Below, piece by piece: positions 1 to 8,778 of a stretch of DNA of 64,000 bases (position 1 is its first letter; each line of letters opens with the position of its first letter). The notes beneath the pieces were generated by a model. It did no database searches. It was not told the DNA's origin and saw nothing but the letters and a program-made list of their open reading frames with translations. The DNA comes from Akkermansia sp. (GTDB lineage: Bacteria > Verrucomicrobiota > Verrucomicrobiia > Verrucomicrobiales > Akkermansiaceae): positions 25,778 to 89,777 of the forward strand of contig JAUNQN010000002.1 of the NCBI GenBank assembly GCA_030536145.1, read 5' to 3'. The translations under genes and the position numbers were made by a program.

Positions 1-1
1 C

Positions 2-1807
2 AAGAAGCTGAATCCAGAAGCCCCAGACCCGGTAGAAGACGAGGATGAGGATGACGACGAGGAGGACTCCGGCTCCTCCGCCGCTCCGGTGGCTGTTGCC
101 GCTCCCATCGCTCCCGCCGTTATCTCCTCCCTGAAGATGACCGACCTGACGGGTGCCGAGCTGCTGCGCCGCATGTGCTCCCAGGCCGCCTGTGATTTCC
201 GCGTGGAAGACAGCGCCGTGGTGATTTTCCAGAAGGGTGCCGCCTCCCAGCGCATGTCCCGCCGCCAGTGGCAGGTGCGCTCCGCCTTCTTCCAGTCCAG
301 CGGTGACGACGAGGACGCCGGCGATGAGGATGATGATTTCTCCTCCGGCGGTGGTCACAAGTCCCGCAAGATTGACCCGAAGGCCGCCCTCATCAACATG
401 GGCGTGAACTTCCCGCAGGGTTCATCTGCCAAGTACTCCCCCGCCACCGGCATGCTCACCGTGTACAACACGGACGACGAGCTGGACACCGTGGAGGAAG
501 CCGTGAACACCTACCGCCAGAACATGCCCAAGATGGTGAAGGTGAGCGCCAAGTTCGTGGAGATTTCCCAGACGAACGAGGAAGAGCTCAGCTTTGACTG
601 GGTGGTCAATCCCTTCTCCGTGAACAACTCCGGCAGCACCTATGTGGGTGGTACCAACGGCACCAACTCCAGCCCGCTGCGCACCTGGAGCGACTTCGTC
701 TCCTCCGGCGGCTCCGCCTTCGCCAACAACTACAATGGCGACGGTGCATGGCCCATCAACCGCCACGTGCCCGCCTCCACCAATGTCTTGAAGGACAATA
801 TCAACACCACCACCCTGGGTGATGGCCTGGTGACCGGCGGTAACCGCTCCGGCACGGGTGCCGTGACAGCCAACACGCTGACCAACCTGATCAAGGCCGG
901 TTCCGCCGGCCAGTCCCAGAGCACCAGCGCTGCCCCCGGCATCCTGTCTCTCACGGGTATCTTCGATTCCGGCTCCTACCAGATGATTATGCGCGGCCTG
1001 TCCCAGAAGAAGGGCGTGGACGTGATGTCTGCCCCGAGCCTGGTCATCAACGGCGACGAGCCGATGGAGTTTGCTCCCGCTCCCGATGAGCGCATGCAGG
1101 CCCAGGATGATGAAGAAGGTTGCGCCAAGATCGAGGTTGTCCGCCGATTCGTATACCCGATCTCCTACGAAGCCCCGCAGATCAACAGCGGTGGTAACAA
1201 CGGCAACAACAATAACAACAACAACGGCAATTGGGGCGGCGGCGGTCTTCCCGTGGCAGCTCCCGCCAACCCGGACGACTGGGCTGTGGAAGACGTCGGT
1301 ATCATGATGCGCTTCCAGATCGACCCGCTGAAGGAAGGTGAAGGCGACATCATCCACTTCAAGCGCTTCGAGATTCGCGTGGTTGACTTCGAAGGTTTCG
1401 TGAACTACGGTTCCCCGATTACCGCCGGTATCACCAACGAGACGGAAATCGAGCACATCGTGCTGACCGAGAACCGCATCGACATGCCCGTGTTCAGCCG
1501 CCGCTACATCAACTCCAACCCCTGCGTGTATGATGGTCACACCATCGCCATCGGTGGTTTGATTCAGGACGAGGTGCAGAAGGTGGAAGACAAGGTGCCC
1601 GTGTTCGGTGACCTGCCCCTCATCGGCCGCCTGTTCCGCAGCAACGTGGAATCCCACGTCCGCAAGAACCTGATGGTCTTCGTGACCGCAGAGATTCTCG
1701 ACCCGCTGGGCAAGCCGATCCGCCACCGCGACTCCGGCAATGCCGATGGCGCTCCTGCCGCCGCTACCCCGGGCCTGTTCCCGGATGACGGCCTGGTCAA
1801 TCCCTGA
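2..1807 (+). CDS. Secretin (PilQ/GspD-type outer-membrane channel), 5' end outside window
   Basis: The reading frame is open from base 2, so the N-terminus lies before the window. About 600 residues are visible. The C-terminal half is a typical secretin domain: a GVDVMSAPSL segment followed by the late signature VPVFGDLPLIGRLF and a NLMVFVTAEILDP-like end. Such proteins form multimeric outer-membrane gates for type II secretion or type IV pili. Two acidic stretches (bases 38-70 and 304-345) and a nearly pure Asn/Gly loop (about 1186-1245) interrupt the protein. The layout resembles the PilQ-like secretin of Akkermansia (inference). A strong hairpin follows the stop. The exact machine it serves cannot be told, because its operon lies upstream. 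Confidence 0.88.
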   Translation, partial: KKLNPEAPDPVEDEDEDDDEEDSGSSAAPVAVAAPIAPAVISSLKMTDLTGAELLRRMCSQAACDFRVEDSAVVIFQKGAASQRMSRRQWQVRSAFFQSSGDDEDAGDEDDDFSSGGGHKSRKIDPKAALINMGVNFPQGSSAKYSPATGMLTVYNTDDELDTVEEAVNTYRQNMPKMVKVSAKFVEISQTNEEELSFDWVVNPFSVNNSGSTYVGGTNGTNSSPLRTWSDFVSSGGSAFANNYNGDGAWPINRHVPASTNVLKDNINTTTLGDGLVTGGNRSGTGAVTANTLTNLIKAGSAGQSQSTSAAPGILSLTGIFDSGSYQMIMRGLSQKKGVDVMSAPSLVINGDEPMEFAPAPDERMQAQDDEEGCAKIEVVRRFVYPISYEAPQINSGGNNGNNNNNNNGNWGGGGLPVAAPANPDDWAVEDVGIMMRFQIDPLKEGEGDIIHFKRFEIRVVDFEGFVNYGSPITAGITNETEIEHIVLTENRIDMPVFSRRYINSNPCVYDGHTIAIGGLIQDEVQKVEDKVPVFGDLPLIGRLFRSNVESHVRKNLMVFVTAEILDPLGKPIRHRDSGNADGAPAAATPGLFPDDGLVNP

Positions 1808-1836
1808 TTGACAAGCAAGGTTCATTGGTAATCTTA

Positions 1837-1867
1837 CCCGCCTCCCTGCAAGGGGAGGCGGGATTTT
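1837..1867 (+). terminator. Rho-independent terminator after the secretin
   Basis: A perfect 10-bp stem (1837-1846 with 1853-1862), GC-rich, with a 6-nt loop, is followed by ATTTT. It lies 30 nt after the secretin stop. Confidence 0.85.
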
Positions 1868-1889
1868 GCATAGAGTGGAGAGAACCGAT

Positions 1890-2570
1890 ATGACGCGAAA
1901 CAGGATACCCGGGACAAAGCAGGAGCAGCAGGCGGAGCTGCAACAGTGGCTAGAATGGTACGCCGGGTTCCGTGAGGAGATTTCCCAAGGCGCGCAGCTG
2001 CGTACCCTGGAGCTGCGGGAGGCGGAGCTGCTGGAGCGTATCTGCACGGCCTTTGCCCCGGTGCGGGGCGGGCAGGGGGTGCTCTACCTTTCCGGCCTGG
2101 CGTGCGACGACTACCTGCACCCGGAGAATGTGGAACGGGTGAAGGGGCAGGAGGTGCGGGGCGACTGGCGCAGCATTCCCTGGCAGGACCTGTTGGCGTG
2201 CCGTCACGGCCTGGGCTATGTGGATACTTCGGAAGGCGCCTGTTACCTGCTGCCTGCGTGCATGTGCCTGCTCATGGAACGGGAAGAGGATTACTCCCTT
2301 TTGGAAAGCACCCTGTCGCGTTGGGCGGAGCGTGGGTTCTTGGCCCGGTTGACTGCTGGCCAGTTGGCTTGCACTGCCGATTTTGTGAACGAGATGCGCT
2401 TGCGCAAATTCCTGGCGCAGGAAGAGTGCTCCTGCTATAACCCGGAGCATAATGCTTGGAACATACTGTTCCCATGGGAATCCTGCCCTGAAGGAATGTC
2501 TGTGGCACGCGCTGCCGAGGCGGAGATGATTGCCTACATGGAGCGGCACAACATTTACCCCGGTTTGTAA
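1890..2570 (+). CDS. Hypothetical protein, possibly DUF6714-like
   Basis: 226 residues. I chose the ATG at 1890 because GGAG sits 9 nt upstream; a TTG at 1866 would place the start in the T-tract of the preceding terminator. There is no signal peptide or membrane segment. The middle of the protein (a W-x-x-I-P-W segment, then a YLLPACMCLLM segment) recalls the small DUF6714 family, whose members share a 'W..v......al.f....fryyLPAym' pattern. That resemblance is by eye and weak. The C-terminal third contains several Cys and Trp residues (CSCYNPEHNAWNILFPW). Function unknown. The gene stands alone after a terminator. Confidence 0.7.
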   Translation: MTRNRIPGTKQEQQAELQQWLEWYAGFREEISQGAQLRTLELREAELLERICTAFAPVRGGQGVLYLSGLACDDYLHPENVERVKGQEVRGDWRSIPWQDLLACRHGLGYVDTSEGACYLLPACMCLLMEREEDYSLLESTLSRWAERGFLARLTAGQLACTADFVNEMRLRKFLAQEECSCYNPEHNAWNILFPWESCPEGMSVARAAEAEMIAYMERHNIYPGL

Positions 2571-2695
2571 GGCGCGGCAGTGGCGTGCAGGGGTGCGCTT
2601 TCCTAGGGACTCCGGCGCAGGAGAAATGACAGGAAATTGTCTTCTCACCCGCCGGAACGGGGGTATGATTGGTCTGTAGAATGTTACGCTAAACC

Positions 2696-3616
2696 ATGGA
2701 TAGCTTGCCGCCTGTACCAGCCCGCACCCTGCCGGGCAAGGATGAGAACACCTTTTTCACCTCATGGTGGATACTGCCCCTGACCGCGCTTGTCTGCGCG
2801 TTTGTTCCGTCGTCCTTCGTGGAGGGCTTGGCCTGTGTGCCGGATTCCCATAGCGCGGATGCTGCGCGAGAGCTTGCCCTGTCAGCAGCCAGGCTGAGTG
2901 TGCTGGTGATTGTGCTGCTGCTGGTGTGGATGGCGGCCATGGTGCTGCGGCGCGTGAATGGAAAGCAGCTGCGGGTGTGGCCGCATCTGCTGGCCGGCAG
3001 CCTTGCGGTATGCGCGCATCTCTGTATGGGGGCCGTGTGGTTCTTTGCCAGCCTGCTGGTTCACGGGCAGGGGCCATGGGGTGTCTCCCGTGATGACGAA
3101 TACATACGCCACGTGGGCGTGCCGGAGGATATCGACTTCCTGGTGCCGCAAGGGTATGTCCGCCGGGAGATAGGGAATCTTTACGTTCCCGGCAAGCCGG
3201 GGGAGGACTATGTGAAGCGCCTGCATGCAGAGGCCGAGGCCTCTGGCAAGCCCCTGGACATACCCGCCCCGGGCGTGCTGGTGGCCTGTCCCTACACGAG
3301 CCAGCCCGGCATCTACGACATGACCCTGCGCCTGCCGGCGGGTGCCCGCACGGATGGCACATACGAGGTGCAGGTGACAGAGGTGACCACTGGCAACGCA
3401 GTGGAACTGACCACGCCGCTCTCCTGCCGCGTGACACCGGCCCAGTCCGCATCCGGGCAACCTGTGGAGGTGTGTTTCCCGGCCAACAAGGTGTATACCG
3501 GCGACTGGTGCGAGTATTACGGCTCCGCCTGGATCATCAGCTTCAAGCCGGATGCCGGCGGCCCGTCGGAGGAAGTTTCCCGCCAGTATTACCTGATGGA
3601 GGGCTGGATGCGCTGA
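2696..3616 (+). CDS. Hypothetical membrane protein
   Basis: 306 residues. Three hydrophobic segments in the first 125 residues (about 25-45, 66-85 and 101-122) are followed by a soluble C-terminal domain of about 180 residues. That domain looks beta-rich (YDMTLRLPAG, GTYEVQVTEVTTGN) and is probably extracytoplasmic. The ATG at 2696 is 13 nt after a TAGAAT -10-like box (2677-2682) with no convincing -35. I do not recognise the family. It is followed by the tRNA-Glu promoter and is probably monocistronic. Confidence 0.7.
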   Translation: MDSLPPVPARTLPGKDENTFFTSWWILPLTALVCAFVPSSFVEGLACVPDSHSADAARELALSAARLSVLVIVLLLVWMAAMVLRRVNGKQLRVWPHLLAGSLAVCAHLCMGAVWFFASLLVHGQGPWGVSRDDEYIRHVGVPEDIDFLVPQGYVRREIGNLYVPGKPGEDYVKRLHAEAEASGKPLDIPAPGVLVACPYTSQPGIYDMTLRLPAGARTDGTYEVQVTEVTTGNAVELTTPLSCRVTPAQSASGQPVEVCFPANKVYTGDWCEYYGSAWIISFKPDAGGPSEEVSRQYYLMEGWMR

Positions 3617-3675
3617 AAACTCAGGGCGCGGAACCACATATTTCCCAAAAAAAGCGCAAAAAATGATTTTCCGGC

Positions 3676-3704
3676 TTGACGCGGCGCGTAAAACTTGCTA
3701 CCAT
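3676..3704 (+). promoter_or_regulatory. Sigma70-type promoter of tRNA-Glu
   Basis: TTGACG (3676-3681), a 17-nt spacer and TACCAT (3699-3704), ending 32 nt before the mature tRNA 5' end. Confidence 0.8.
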
Positions 3705-3736
3705 GCGCTCGCACCTGTAGGGGGTGCAAGAAACAT

Positions 3737-3808
3737 GTCTGGATCGTCTAGGGGTTAGGACTCAGGATTTTCATTCCTGCAACACGGGTTCGATTCCCGT
3801 TCCAGATG
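3737..3808 (+). tRNA. tRNA-Glu (anticodon TTC)
   Basis: A full cloverleaf can be drawn. The acceptor pairs 3737-3743 with 3801-3807 (one G-T pair). The anticodon stem CAGGA/TCCTG encloses loop TTTTCAT with anticodon TTC. The T arm is ACGGG/CCCGT with loop TTCGATT. The D-arm sequence GTCTAGGGGTTAGGAC closely matches bacterial tRNA-Glu. The discriminator is G, and the 3' CCA is not encoded (GCA follows). It is the only tRNA I can find here. Confidence 0.95.
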
Positions 3809-3816
3809 GCAAAAGG

Positions 3817-3847
3817 CGCCTGCTTCCGATAGGGAGCAGGCGTTTTT
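3817..3847 (+). terminator. Terminator between tRNA-Glu and the MATE gene
   Basis: An 11-bp stem (3817-3827 with 3832-3842, one T-G pair) with loop GATA and TTTTT after it. It ends 8 nt before the MATE start codon, so it also forms most of that gene's upstream region. Confidence 0.9.
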
Positions 3848-3855
3848 CTCTGACG

Positions 3856-5229
3856 ATGGCAAAGGTACTGGACAGATTCTTTGACGCCGGGGAGCTGCGC
3901 AAGCTGCTCGCCCTCATCGGCCCCATGTACATAGCCAACCTGATGCACATGGGCATGGGCGTCATCGATACCATCGTGGCCGGCAAGGCCGGGGCGGTGG
4001 AGCTGGCGGGCGTGGGCCTGGGCAGCGCGGTGAGCGTGCCTATCCTGGTGGCGGTGGGGATGGTGTTCAGCATAATCTGCCCCACCATCTCCCGCATGCG
4101 CGGGGCAGGGCAGCACAGCCGCATCGGCACCGTGCTGCACAGCGGGTTCCGCCTTTCCTTCTGGCTGATGGCGGTGGAGCTGGCGGCGCTGTACGCCGGG
4201 TCTTTCCTCTTTGACTACGTGACGGATGATGCCGCCATGGCGCACACGGCACGGTGGTACGTGTATTTCATGATGGCCGGGGTGCCGGCCAGCGTGTGGC
4301 TGCGCCTGGTGGGCGGCAACTTCGAGGGGCACGGGCAGACGCGCCCGGGCATGTTCGCCGCGCTGGCGGGCTTGGCGCTGAATATACCGCTGAACCTCAT
4401 GCTCGTGTTCGGCTGGGGGCCTGTGCCCGCGATGGGCGGCGCCGGCTGCGGCCTGGCCACAGCCGTTATCCACTGGTGCATGACCTTGGGGCTGGCCGCG
4501 CTCATGTTCAAATCCCGGCAGCACCGGCACGGGGCGCTCTGCATGGTTTCCCGCCGCCGGGTGAACCGCCGGCAGGTGCGGGAAATCCTGCGCCTGGGCA
4601 TACCGCTGGGCATGGCCTCCCTGTGTGAGATGACCTTCTTCTGCGCGCTCACCCCCGTGATTGCCCCGCTGGGCAAGATGGCGGTCTCCGCCCACCAGGT
4701 GGCGCTGAACGTATCCGGCGTGGTGTTCATGCTGCCGCTCAGCCTGAGCATCGCCACCTCCATCCGCGCGGCGTACCATGCCGGGGCGCAGGACAAGGCC
4801 GGGTTCGATGCCCTGGTGCGCACGGCCTCCTGGGCCGGCGGCGTCATCATGGCCATGTTCATGGCCGTGCTGGTCGTCTTCCGCCACGGCATCATCTCCC
4901 TGTACACGGATGAGCCGGAAATCATGCAGATAGCCCTGCCGCTGCTGGTGCTCTGCGCCGTGTACCAGATATCCGATGCCACGCAGGCGTTCATGAGCGG
5001 GCTGCTGCGCGCCGTGCATGATACCAAGGCCATCACCTGGGTGAACATCATCTCCTACTGGGTGGTGGGGTTCCCGCTGGCGGTGGTGCTGGTGCGCACG
5101 GATTGGCTGTGCCCCGCCCTGGGTGCCGCAGGGGCCTGGGTGAGTTTCATTGTGAGCCTCACGCTCACCGCCGTGCTGCTGCTGCACCGCTTCTGCCGCA
5201 CCTACCGCCGTACCTTTCCCCGGGGGTGA
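3856..5229 (+). CDS. MATE-family multidrug/toxin efflux transporter
   Basis: 457 residues, the normal MATE length, with about 12 membrane helices. The N-terminal GPMYIANLMHMGMGVIDTIVAGKAG is a typical MatE start, and the two internal halves show the usual pseudo-repeat. Members exchange Na+ or H+ for cationic drugs or metabolites. I set the start at ATG 3856, where the first helix begins about 18 residues in; the longer frame would read through tRNA-Glu. No SD and no promoter fit between the tRNA terminator and this ATG, so expression probably depends on read-through from the tRNA promoter. Two AT-rich hairpins follow the stop. Confidence 0.93.
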   Translation: MAKVLDRFFDAGELRKLLALIGPMYIANLMHMGMGVIDTIVAGKAGAVELAGVGLGSAVSVPILVAVGMVFSIICPTISRMRGAGQHSRIGTVLHSGFRLSFWLMAVELAALYAGSFLFDYVTDDAAMAHTARWYVYFMMAGVPASVWLRLVGGNFEGHGQTRPGMFAALAGLALNIPLNLMLVFGWGPVPAMGGAGCGLATAVIHWCMTLGLAALMFKSRQHRHGALCMVSRRRVNRRQVREILRLGIPLGMASLCEMTFFCALTPVIAPLGKMAVSAHQVALNVSGVVFMLPLSLSIATSIRAAYHAGAQDKAGFDALVRTASWAGGVIMAMFMAVLVVFRHGIISLYTDEPEIMQIALPLLVLCAVYQISDATQAFMSGLLRAVHDTKAITWVNIISYWVVGFPLAVVLVRTDWLCPALGAAGAWVSFIVSLTLTAVLLLHRFCRTYRRTFPRG

Positions 5230-5252
5230 ACGTGTGCTGGGGCGGTATCCGC

Positions 5253-5292
5253 GCAGTTTTTTGCAAAAAACTGCAAAATCTGAGGGATTTTG
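5253..5292 (+). terminator. Double AT-rich hairpin after the MATE gene, before the L24 promoter
   Basis: A 22-bp palindrome (GCAGTTTTTT, 5253-5262, pairing with AAAAAACTGC, 5265-5274) is followed at once by CAAAATC (5274-5280) and GATTTTG (5286-5292) with a 5-nt loop. They probably terminate MATE transcription; a protein-binding role beside the ribosomal promoter is also possible. Confidence 0.55.
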
Positions 5293-5293
5293 C

Positions 5294-5322
5294 TTGACGT
5301 GCAAACCAAACGCGGGTATATT
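5294..5322 (+). promoter_or_regulatory. Promoter of the L24-SecY ribosomal operon
   Basis: TTGACG (5294-5299), 17 nt, TATATT (5317-5322): one of the best promoters in the window. It predicts a leader of about 55 nt before rplX, A-rich just before the ATG. Confidence 0.88.
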
Positions 5323-5382
5323 ACCGCACCCCCGCATTGCAGGTGCAGTGTGGAGATATAACTAAACACTAACACAAACACG

Positions 5383-5607
5383 ATGAAGACCCACGTGAAG
5401 AAAGGCGACAATGTCGAAATTATCGCCGGCAAGAACAAGGGCAAGCGTGGTGTCGTTCTTTCCCTGAACGCCAAGAAGCAGACCGTGACCGTGGAGGGTG
5501 CCCGCATCCTCAAGAAGGCTACCAAGCCCAGCGAGTCCGACCCCGATGGCGGTATCAAGGAAATCAACGGCGCTATCCACATCTCCAATGTGAAGAAAGT
5601 GAGCTGA
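5383..5607 (+). CDS. rplX: 50S ribosomal protein L24
   Basis: 74 residues, short for L24 (usually about 100). The KOW motif is clear near the N-terminus ([21 protein letters not shown] region), and the C-terminus ends [10 protein letters not shown]24 binds 23S rRNA early in 50S assembly. It is the first gene of this transcript, whereas in most bacteria S17 and L14 precede it in the same operon. The start is preceded by an A-rich leader with no SD. Confidence 0.93.
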   Translation: MKTHVKKGDNVEIIAGKNKGKRGVVLSLNAKKQTVTVEGARILKKATKPSESDPDGGIKEINGAIHISNVKKVS

Positions 5608-5679
5608 GGTCCCACCCTCGGTTCCGCGCTTAAGCCATAAACCACTAAACTATAACAAGAGCTGACCCGCTAAAATACT

Positions 5680-6255
5680 ATGAGCACTCCTACTTTGCTT
5701 ACATACTACAAGGAGAAGGTCGTTCCGGCCCTCCAGGCGAAGCATAACTACGCCAACGTGCACCAGATTCCCCGTCTGGAGAAGATCGTTGTCACCACCT
5801 GCATGGGCAAGCAGCCCGACCGCAAGCAGGCTGTTGAGGACGCCGTGGCTGAAATCGCCAAAATCACCGGCCAGAAGCCGGCCATGACCTACGCCCGCAA
5901 GAGCGTTGCCAACTTCAAACTCCGCGAGGGTGAAGTCCTCGGCGCCCGCGTGACGCTGCGCTCCACCCAGATGTGGGAGTTCCTTGATCGTTTCATCAAC
6001 ATCACGGCCCCCAACATCCGCGACTTCCGTGGCCTGCCCACCCGTTCCTTCGACGGCCGCGGCAACTACGCCATCGGTATCTCTGACCAGTCCATCTTCC
6101 CGGAGATTGAGCTGGATCAGATTAAGCGCACCATCGGTTTCGACATCATTTTCGTCACCTCCGCTCCCACGGACGACGAGGGTCGCGACCTGCTTGCCGA
6201 ACTGGGTATCCCCTTCCGCAAGCCCAGCAAGAAGCAAGAAGAAACCGCTAACTAA
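5680..6255 (+). CDS. rplE: 50S ribosomal protein L5
   Basis: 191 residues, full length. Family hallmarks include the VHQIPRLEKIVVTTCMG region, TYARKSVANFKLREG and the IFPEIELDQIK segment. L5 contacts 5S rRNA and the central protuberance. It starts 72 nt after L24, and the leader (ACTATAACAAGAG...AAAATACT) has no convincing SD. S14, which normally follows L5, is absent. Confidence 0.97.
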   Translation: MSTPTLLTYYKEKVVPALQAKHNYANVHQIPRLEKIVVTTCMGKQPDRKQAVEDAVAEIAKITGQKPAMTYARKSVANFKLREGEVLGARVTLRSTQMWEFLDRFINITAPNIRDFRGLPTRSFDGRGNYAIGISDQSIFPEIELDQIKRTIGFDIIFVTSAPTDDEGRDLLAELGIPFRKPSKKQEETAN

Positions 6256-6264
6256 TATACGACC

Positions 6265-6666
6265 ATGGCAGTATTAACCGATCCTATCGCAGACTTCCTC
6301 ACCCGCGTGAAGAATGCCGGTAACGCACGTCTGGAGCAGTTTGCCGTTCCCTACTCTTCCATCAAGGCCGAGATTGCCCGCATCCTCCAGGAGGAAGGCT
6401 ACATCTGGAGCTACGAGGTGACGGGCGAGGGCAAGGACAAGGCCATCAAGGTCAAGTCCAAGTTCACCAAGGATGGCAAGGCCATCATCCAGGATGTCAA
6501 GCGCTGCTCCAAGCCGGGCCGCCGCCAGTACGTCCATTCCGCCGATATCCCCACCGTGATGAACGGCCTGGGTATCTCCATCGTGTCCACCTCTGCCGGT
6601 GTGATGACGGGCGCCAAGGCCCGCAAGCAGCAGATTGGTGGTGAGCTCATCGCTCTCATCTGGTAA
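6265..6666 (+). CDS. rpsH: 30S ribosomal protein S8
   Basis: 133 residues. It begins DPIADFLTRVKNA and ends with the conserved GVMTGAKARKQQIGGELIALIW, which matches the S8 C-terminus. S8 binds the central domain of 16S rRNA and represses spc operons in enterobacteria. It starts 9 nt after the L5 stop; only AATATACGACC precedes the ATG, with no SD. Confidence 0.97.
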   Translation: MAVLTDPIADFLTRVKNAGNARLEQFAVPYSSIKAEIARILQEEGYIWSYEVTGEGKDKAIKVKSKFTKDGKAIIQDVKRCSKPGRRQYVHSADIPTVMNGLGISIVSTSAGVMTGAKARKQQIGGELIALIW

Positions 6667-6687
6667 CCCTTAATCCCGCTAGATATT

Positions 6688-7227
6688 ATGTCTCGAGTAG
6701 GTAAGAAGGTAATTTCTATTCCCGCTGGTGTCACCGTGACCATCAATGGTCAGGACGTGGCAGTGAAAGGCGCCAAGGGCGAGCTCAAGTGGAGCCTGCC
6801 GGAGGGTATCTCCGCTTCCGTGGAGGGCGACGTGCTCTCCGTGAGCCGTGCGGATGATTCCCGCAAGCTGCGCGCCCTTCACGGCACCAACCGTTCCCTC
6901 CTCTCCAACATGGTGGAGGGCGTCTCCAAGGGCTTCGTCAAGGAGCTTGAAATCGTCGGCGTGGGCTTCAAGGCCGCTGTCAAGGGCACTGCCCTGGACC
7001 TCGCCCTCGGCAAGTCCCATCCCATCCTGCACCCCATCCCTGCCGGTCTCACCGTCACCGTGACGGAGAACACCAAGGTGAAGGTGGAGGGTATCGACAA
7101 GCAGGTCGTCGGCCAGTTTGCTGCTGAAGTGCGCGGCTACTATCCCCCGGAGCCCTACAAGGGCAAGGGTGTCCACTACGTGGGCGAGCACATCCGCCGC
7201 AAGGAAGGCAAGAGCGTTGGCAAGTAA
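6688..7227 (+). CDS. rplF: 50S ribosomal protein L6
   Basis: 179 residues, full length. MSRVGKKVISIPAGVTV and the C-terminal PEPYKGKGVHYVGEHIRRKEGKS motif are diagnostic. L6 supports the sarcin-ricin region of the 50S subunit. It is part of the ribosomal transcript, 21 nt after S8, with an AT-rich leader lacking an SD. Confidence 0.97.
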   Translation: MSRVGKKVISIPAGVTVTINGQDVAVKGAKGELKWSLPEGISASVEGDVLSVSRADDSRKLRALHGTNRSLLSNMVEGVSKGFVKELEIVGVGFKAAVKGTALDLALGKSHPILHPIPAGLTVTVTENTKVKVEGIDKQVVGQFAAEVRGYYPPEPYKGKGVHYVGEHIRRKEGKSVGK

Positions 7228-7265
7228 TCATTATTATAACAATCCATTAGAAAGTTTATACAGAT

Positions 7266-7616
7266 ATGAGCACTATCAATCGCAAAGCCATCCGCAACCG
7301 CGTCCATACGCGTATCCGCAAGAAGCTCTCCGGTACGCCTGAGCGTCCCCGCCTGGCTGTATTCTTCTCCAACCAGCACGTCTATGCCCAGGTCATCGAT
7401 GACACGAAGGGCGTGACCCTGTGCTCTGCCTGCACCAAGCAGATTGAGCTGCAGAAGGCCAACAAGGAGACCGCCGCAAAGGTGGGTTCCCTGATTGCCG
7501 AGCGTGCCCTGGCCGCCGGTATCACCGAGGTTGTGTTCGACCGTGGTGGTTTCCTCTACACCGGCAAGGTGAAGTCCCTTGCCGACGCTGCCCGTGAAGG
7601 TGGTCTTAAGTTCTAA
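7266..7616 (+). CDS. rplR: 50S ribosomal protein L18
   Basis: 116 residues. [21 protein letters not shown] and the later [26 protein letters not shown] are standard L18 blocks. The protein carries 5S rRNA into the large subunit together with L5. It starts 38 nt after L6, in an AT-rich leader with no SD. Confidence 0.97.
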   Translation: MSTINRKAIRNRVHTRIRKKLSGTPERPRLAVFFSNQHVYAQVIDDTKGVTLCSACTKQIELQKANKETAAKVGSLIAERALAAGITEVVFDRGGFLYTGKVKSLADAAREGGLKF

Positions 7617-7633
7617 ACAGAAAGGTTGCAAGC

Positions 7634-8284
7634 ATGAATACTGAAGAAACGAAAGCTCCGGTTGAAGAAGCAACCGTGACCGCTCCCGCTGCCGAGGCTG
7701 CTCCCCAGCGCGGTTTCCGCGGCCCCCGCCGCGACAACAACGGCCGCCCCGGCCGCGGCCCGCGCCGTGAGAACGGCCGCCGCAACGAGGCTCCCGCCGA
7801 GGAAGGTCCCCAGCTGATGGAGAAGGTGGTTTATGTGAACCGCTGCGCCAAGGTTGTGAAGGGTGGCCGCCGCTTCTCCTTCTCCGCCCTCATCGTGGTG
7901 GGCGACCAGAAGGGCAAGGTCGGCTACGGCTTCGGCAAGGCCAACGAGGTTTCCGACGCTATCCGCAAGGGTACGGATGCCGCCAAGCGCGCCATGAAGA
8001 ACGTGGTGGTGGTGAACGAGACGCTGCCGCACGAGACCTACAGCGAGTTCGGCGGCGCCAAGATCGTGCTGAAGCCCGCCGCTTCCGGTACCGGTCTGGT
8101 GGCCAGCGCCAAGGTCCGTTCCGTCCTTGAGGCTGCCGGCGTGAGCAACGTCATCGCCAAGTCCCTGGGTTCCTCCAACGCTGCCAACGTGGTGAAGGCC
8201 ACGATGCAGGCCATGCTCTCCATGCGCACGGCCGACACCGTCCTCTCCGCCCGCGGCAAGAAGAAGAAGGACGCCTCCCTCTGA
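7634..8284 (+). CDS. rpsE: 30S ribosomal protein S5 with a long N-terminal extension
   Basis: 216 residues, about 50 more than typical S5. Residues 1 to about 60 are low-complexity: Glu/Ala-rich first, then Arg/Gly-rich ([20 protein letters not shown]). The S5 core starts at about residue 62 ([31 protein letters not shown]) and is intact. This start has a usable SD-like AGAAAGG, unlike its neighbours. No L30 gene follows, although one usually sits between S5 and L15. Confidence 0.96.
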   Translation: MNTEETKAPVEEATVTAPAAEAAPQRGFRGPRRDNNGRPGRGPRRENGRRNEAPAEEGPQLMEKVVYVNRCAKVVKGGRRFSFSALIVVGDQKGKVGYGFGKANEVSDAIRKGTDAAKRAMKNVVVVNETLPHETYSEFGGAKIVLKPAASGTGLVASAKVRSVLEAAGVSNVIAKSLGSSNAANVVKATMQAMLSMRTADTVLSARGKKKKDASL

Positions 8285-8316
8285 GTTATTAACATTCAAC
8301 AACAGATTACACCATC

Positions 8317-8775
8317 ATGTTGACTCTCAATACACTTCAGCCGAATCCGGGTGCCAAGCACCGCAAGAAGCGCCTCGGCAATGGTGAAAGCTCCGGCCTG
8401 GGCAAGACCTGCGGCAAGGGCAACAAGGGCCAGAAGGCCCGCTCCGGCGGTTCCATCCGCCCGGGCTTTGAAGGCGGCCAGATGCCCCTGCATCGCCGTC
8501 TGCCCAAGAAGGGCTTCAACAACGCCCGCTTCCAGAGCACCATCGCCATCGTGAACCTGTGCCAGCTGGAGGCCTTCTTCGAGGCCGGCGCCACTGTCAC
8601 GGAGAACGAGCTGCGCGCTGCCGGTCTGGTGAAGGGCCAGGTGGACGCCGTGAAGCTGCTTGCCAACGGCAACATCTCCAAGGCTCTGAACGTGACCGTG
8701 GATTTCGCCAGCGCCTCCGCTGTCGAGAAGGTGCAGGCCGCCGGCGGTACCGTCACGGTGCTCAGCCAGGCCTAA
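8317..8775 (+). CDS. rplO: 50S ribosomal protein L15
   Basis: 152 residues. LNTLQPNPGAKHRKKRLGNG, the glycine-rich GNKGQKARSGG block and GFEGGQMPLHRRLPKKGF identify L15, a late-assembly 50S protein. It is the last ribosomal gene before secY and is followed by a 190-nt structured gap. Confidence 0.97.
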   Translation: MLTLNTLQPNPGAKHRKKRLGNGESSGLGKTCGKGNKGQKARSGGSIRPGFEGGQMPLHRRLPKKGFNNARFQSTIAIVNLCQLEAFFEAGATVTENELRAAGLVKGQVDAVKLLANGNISKALNVTVDFASASAVEKVQAAGGTVTVLSQA

Positions 8776-8778
8776 GCC

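Noticed and set aside
3724-3855. Extended N-terminus for the MATE protein
   Set aside because: It would translate through tRNA-Glu and its terminator; the homologous region starts at 3856.
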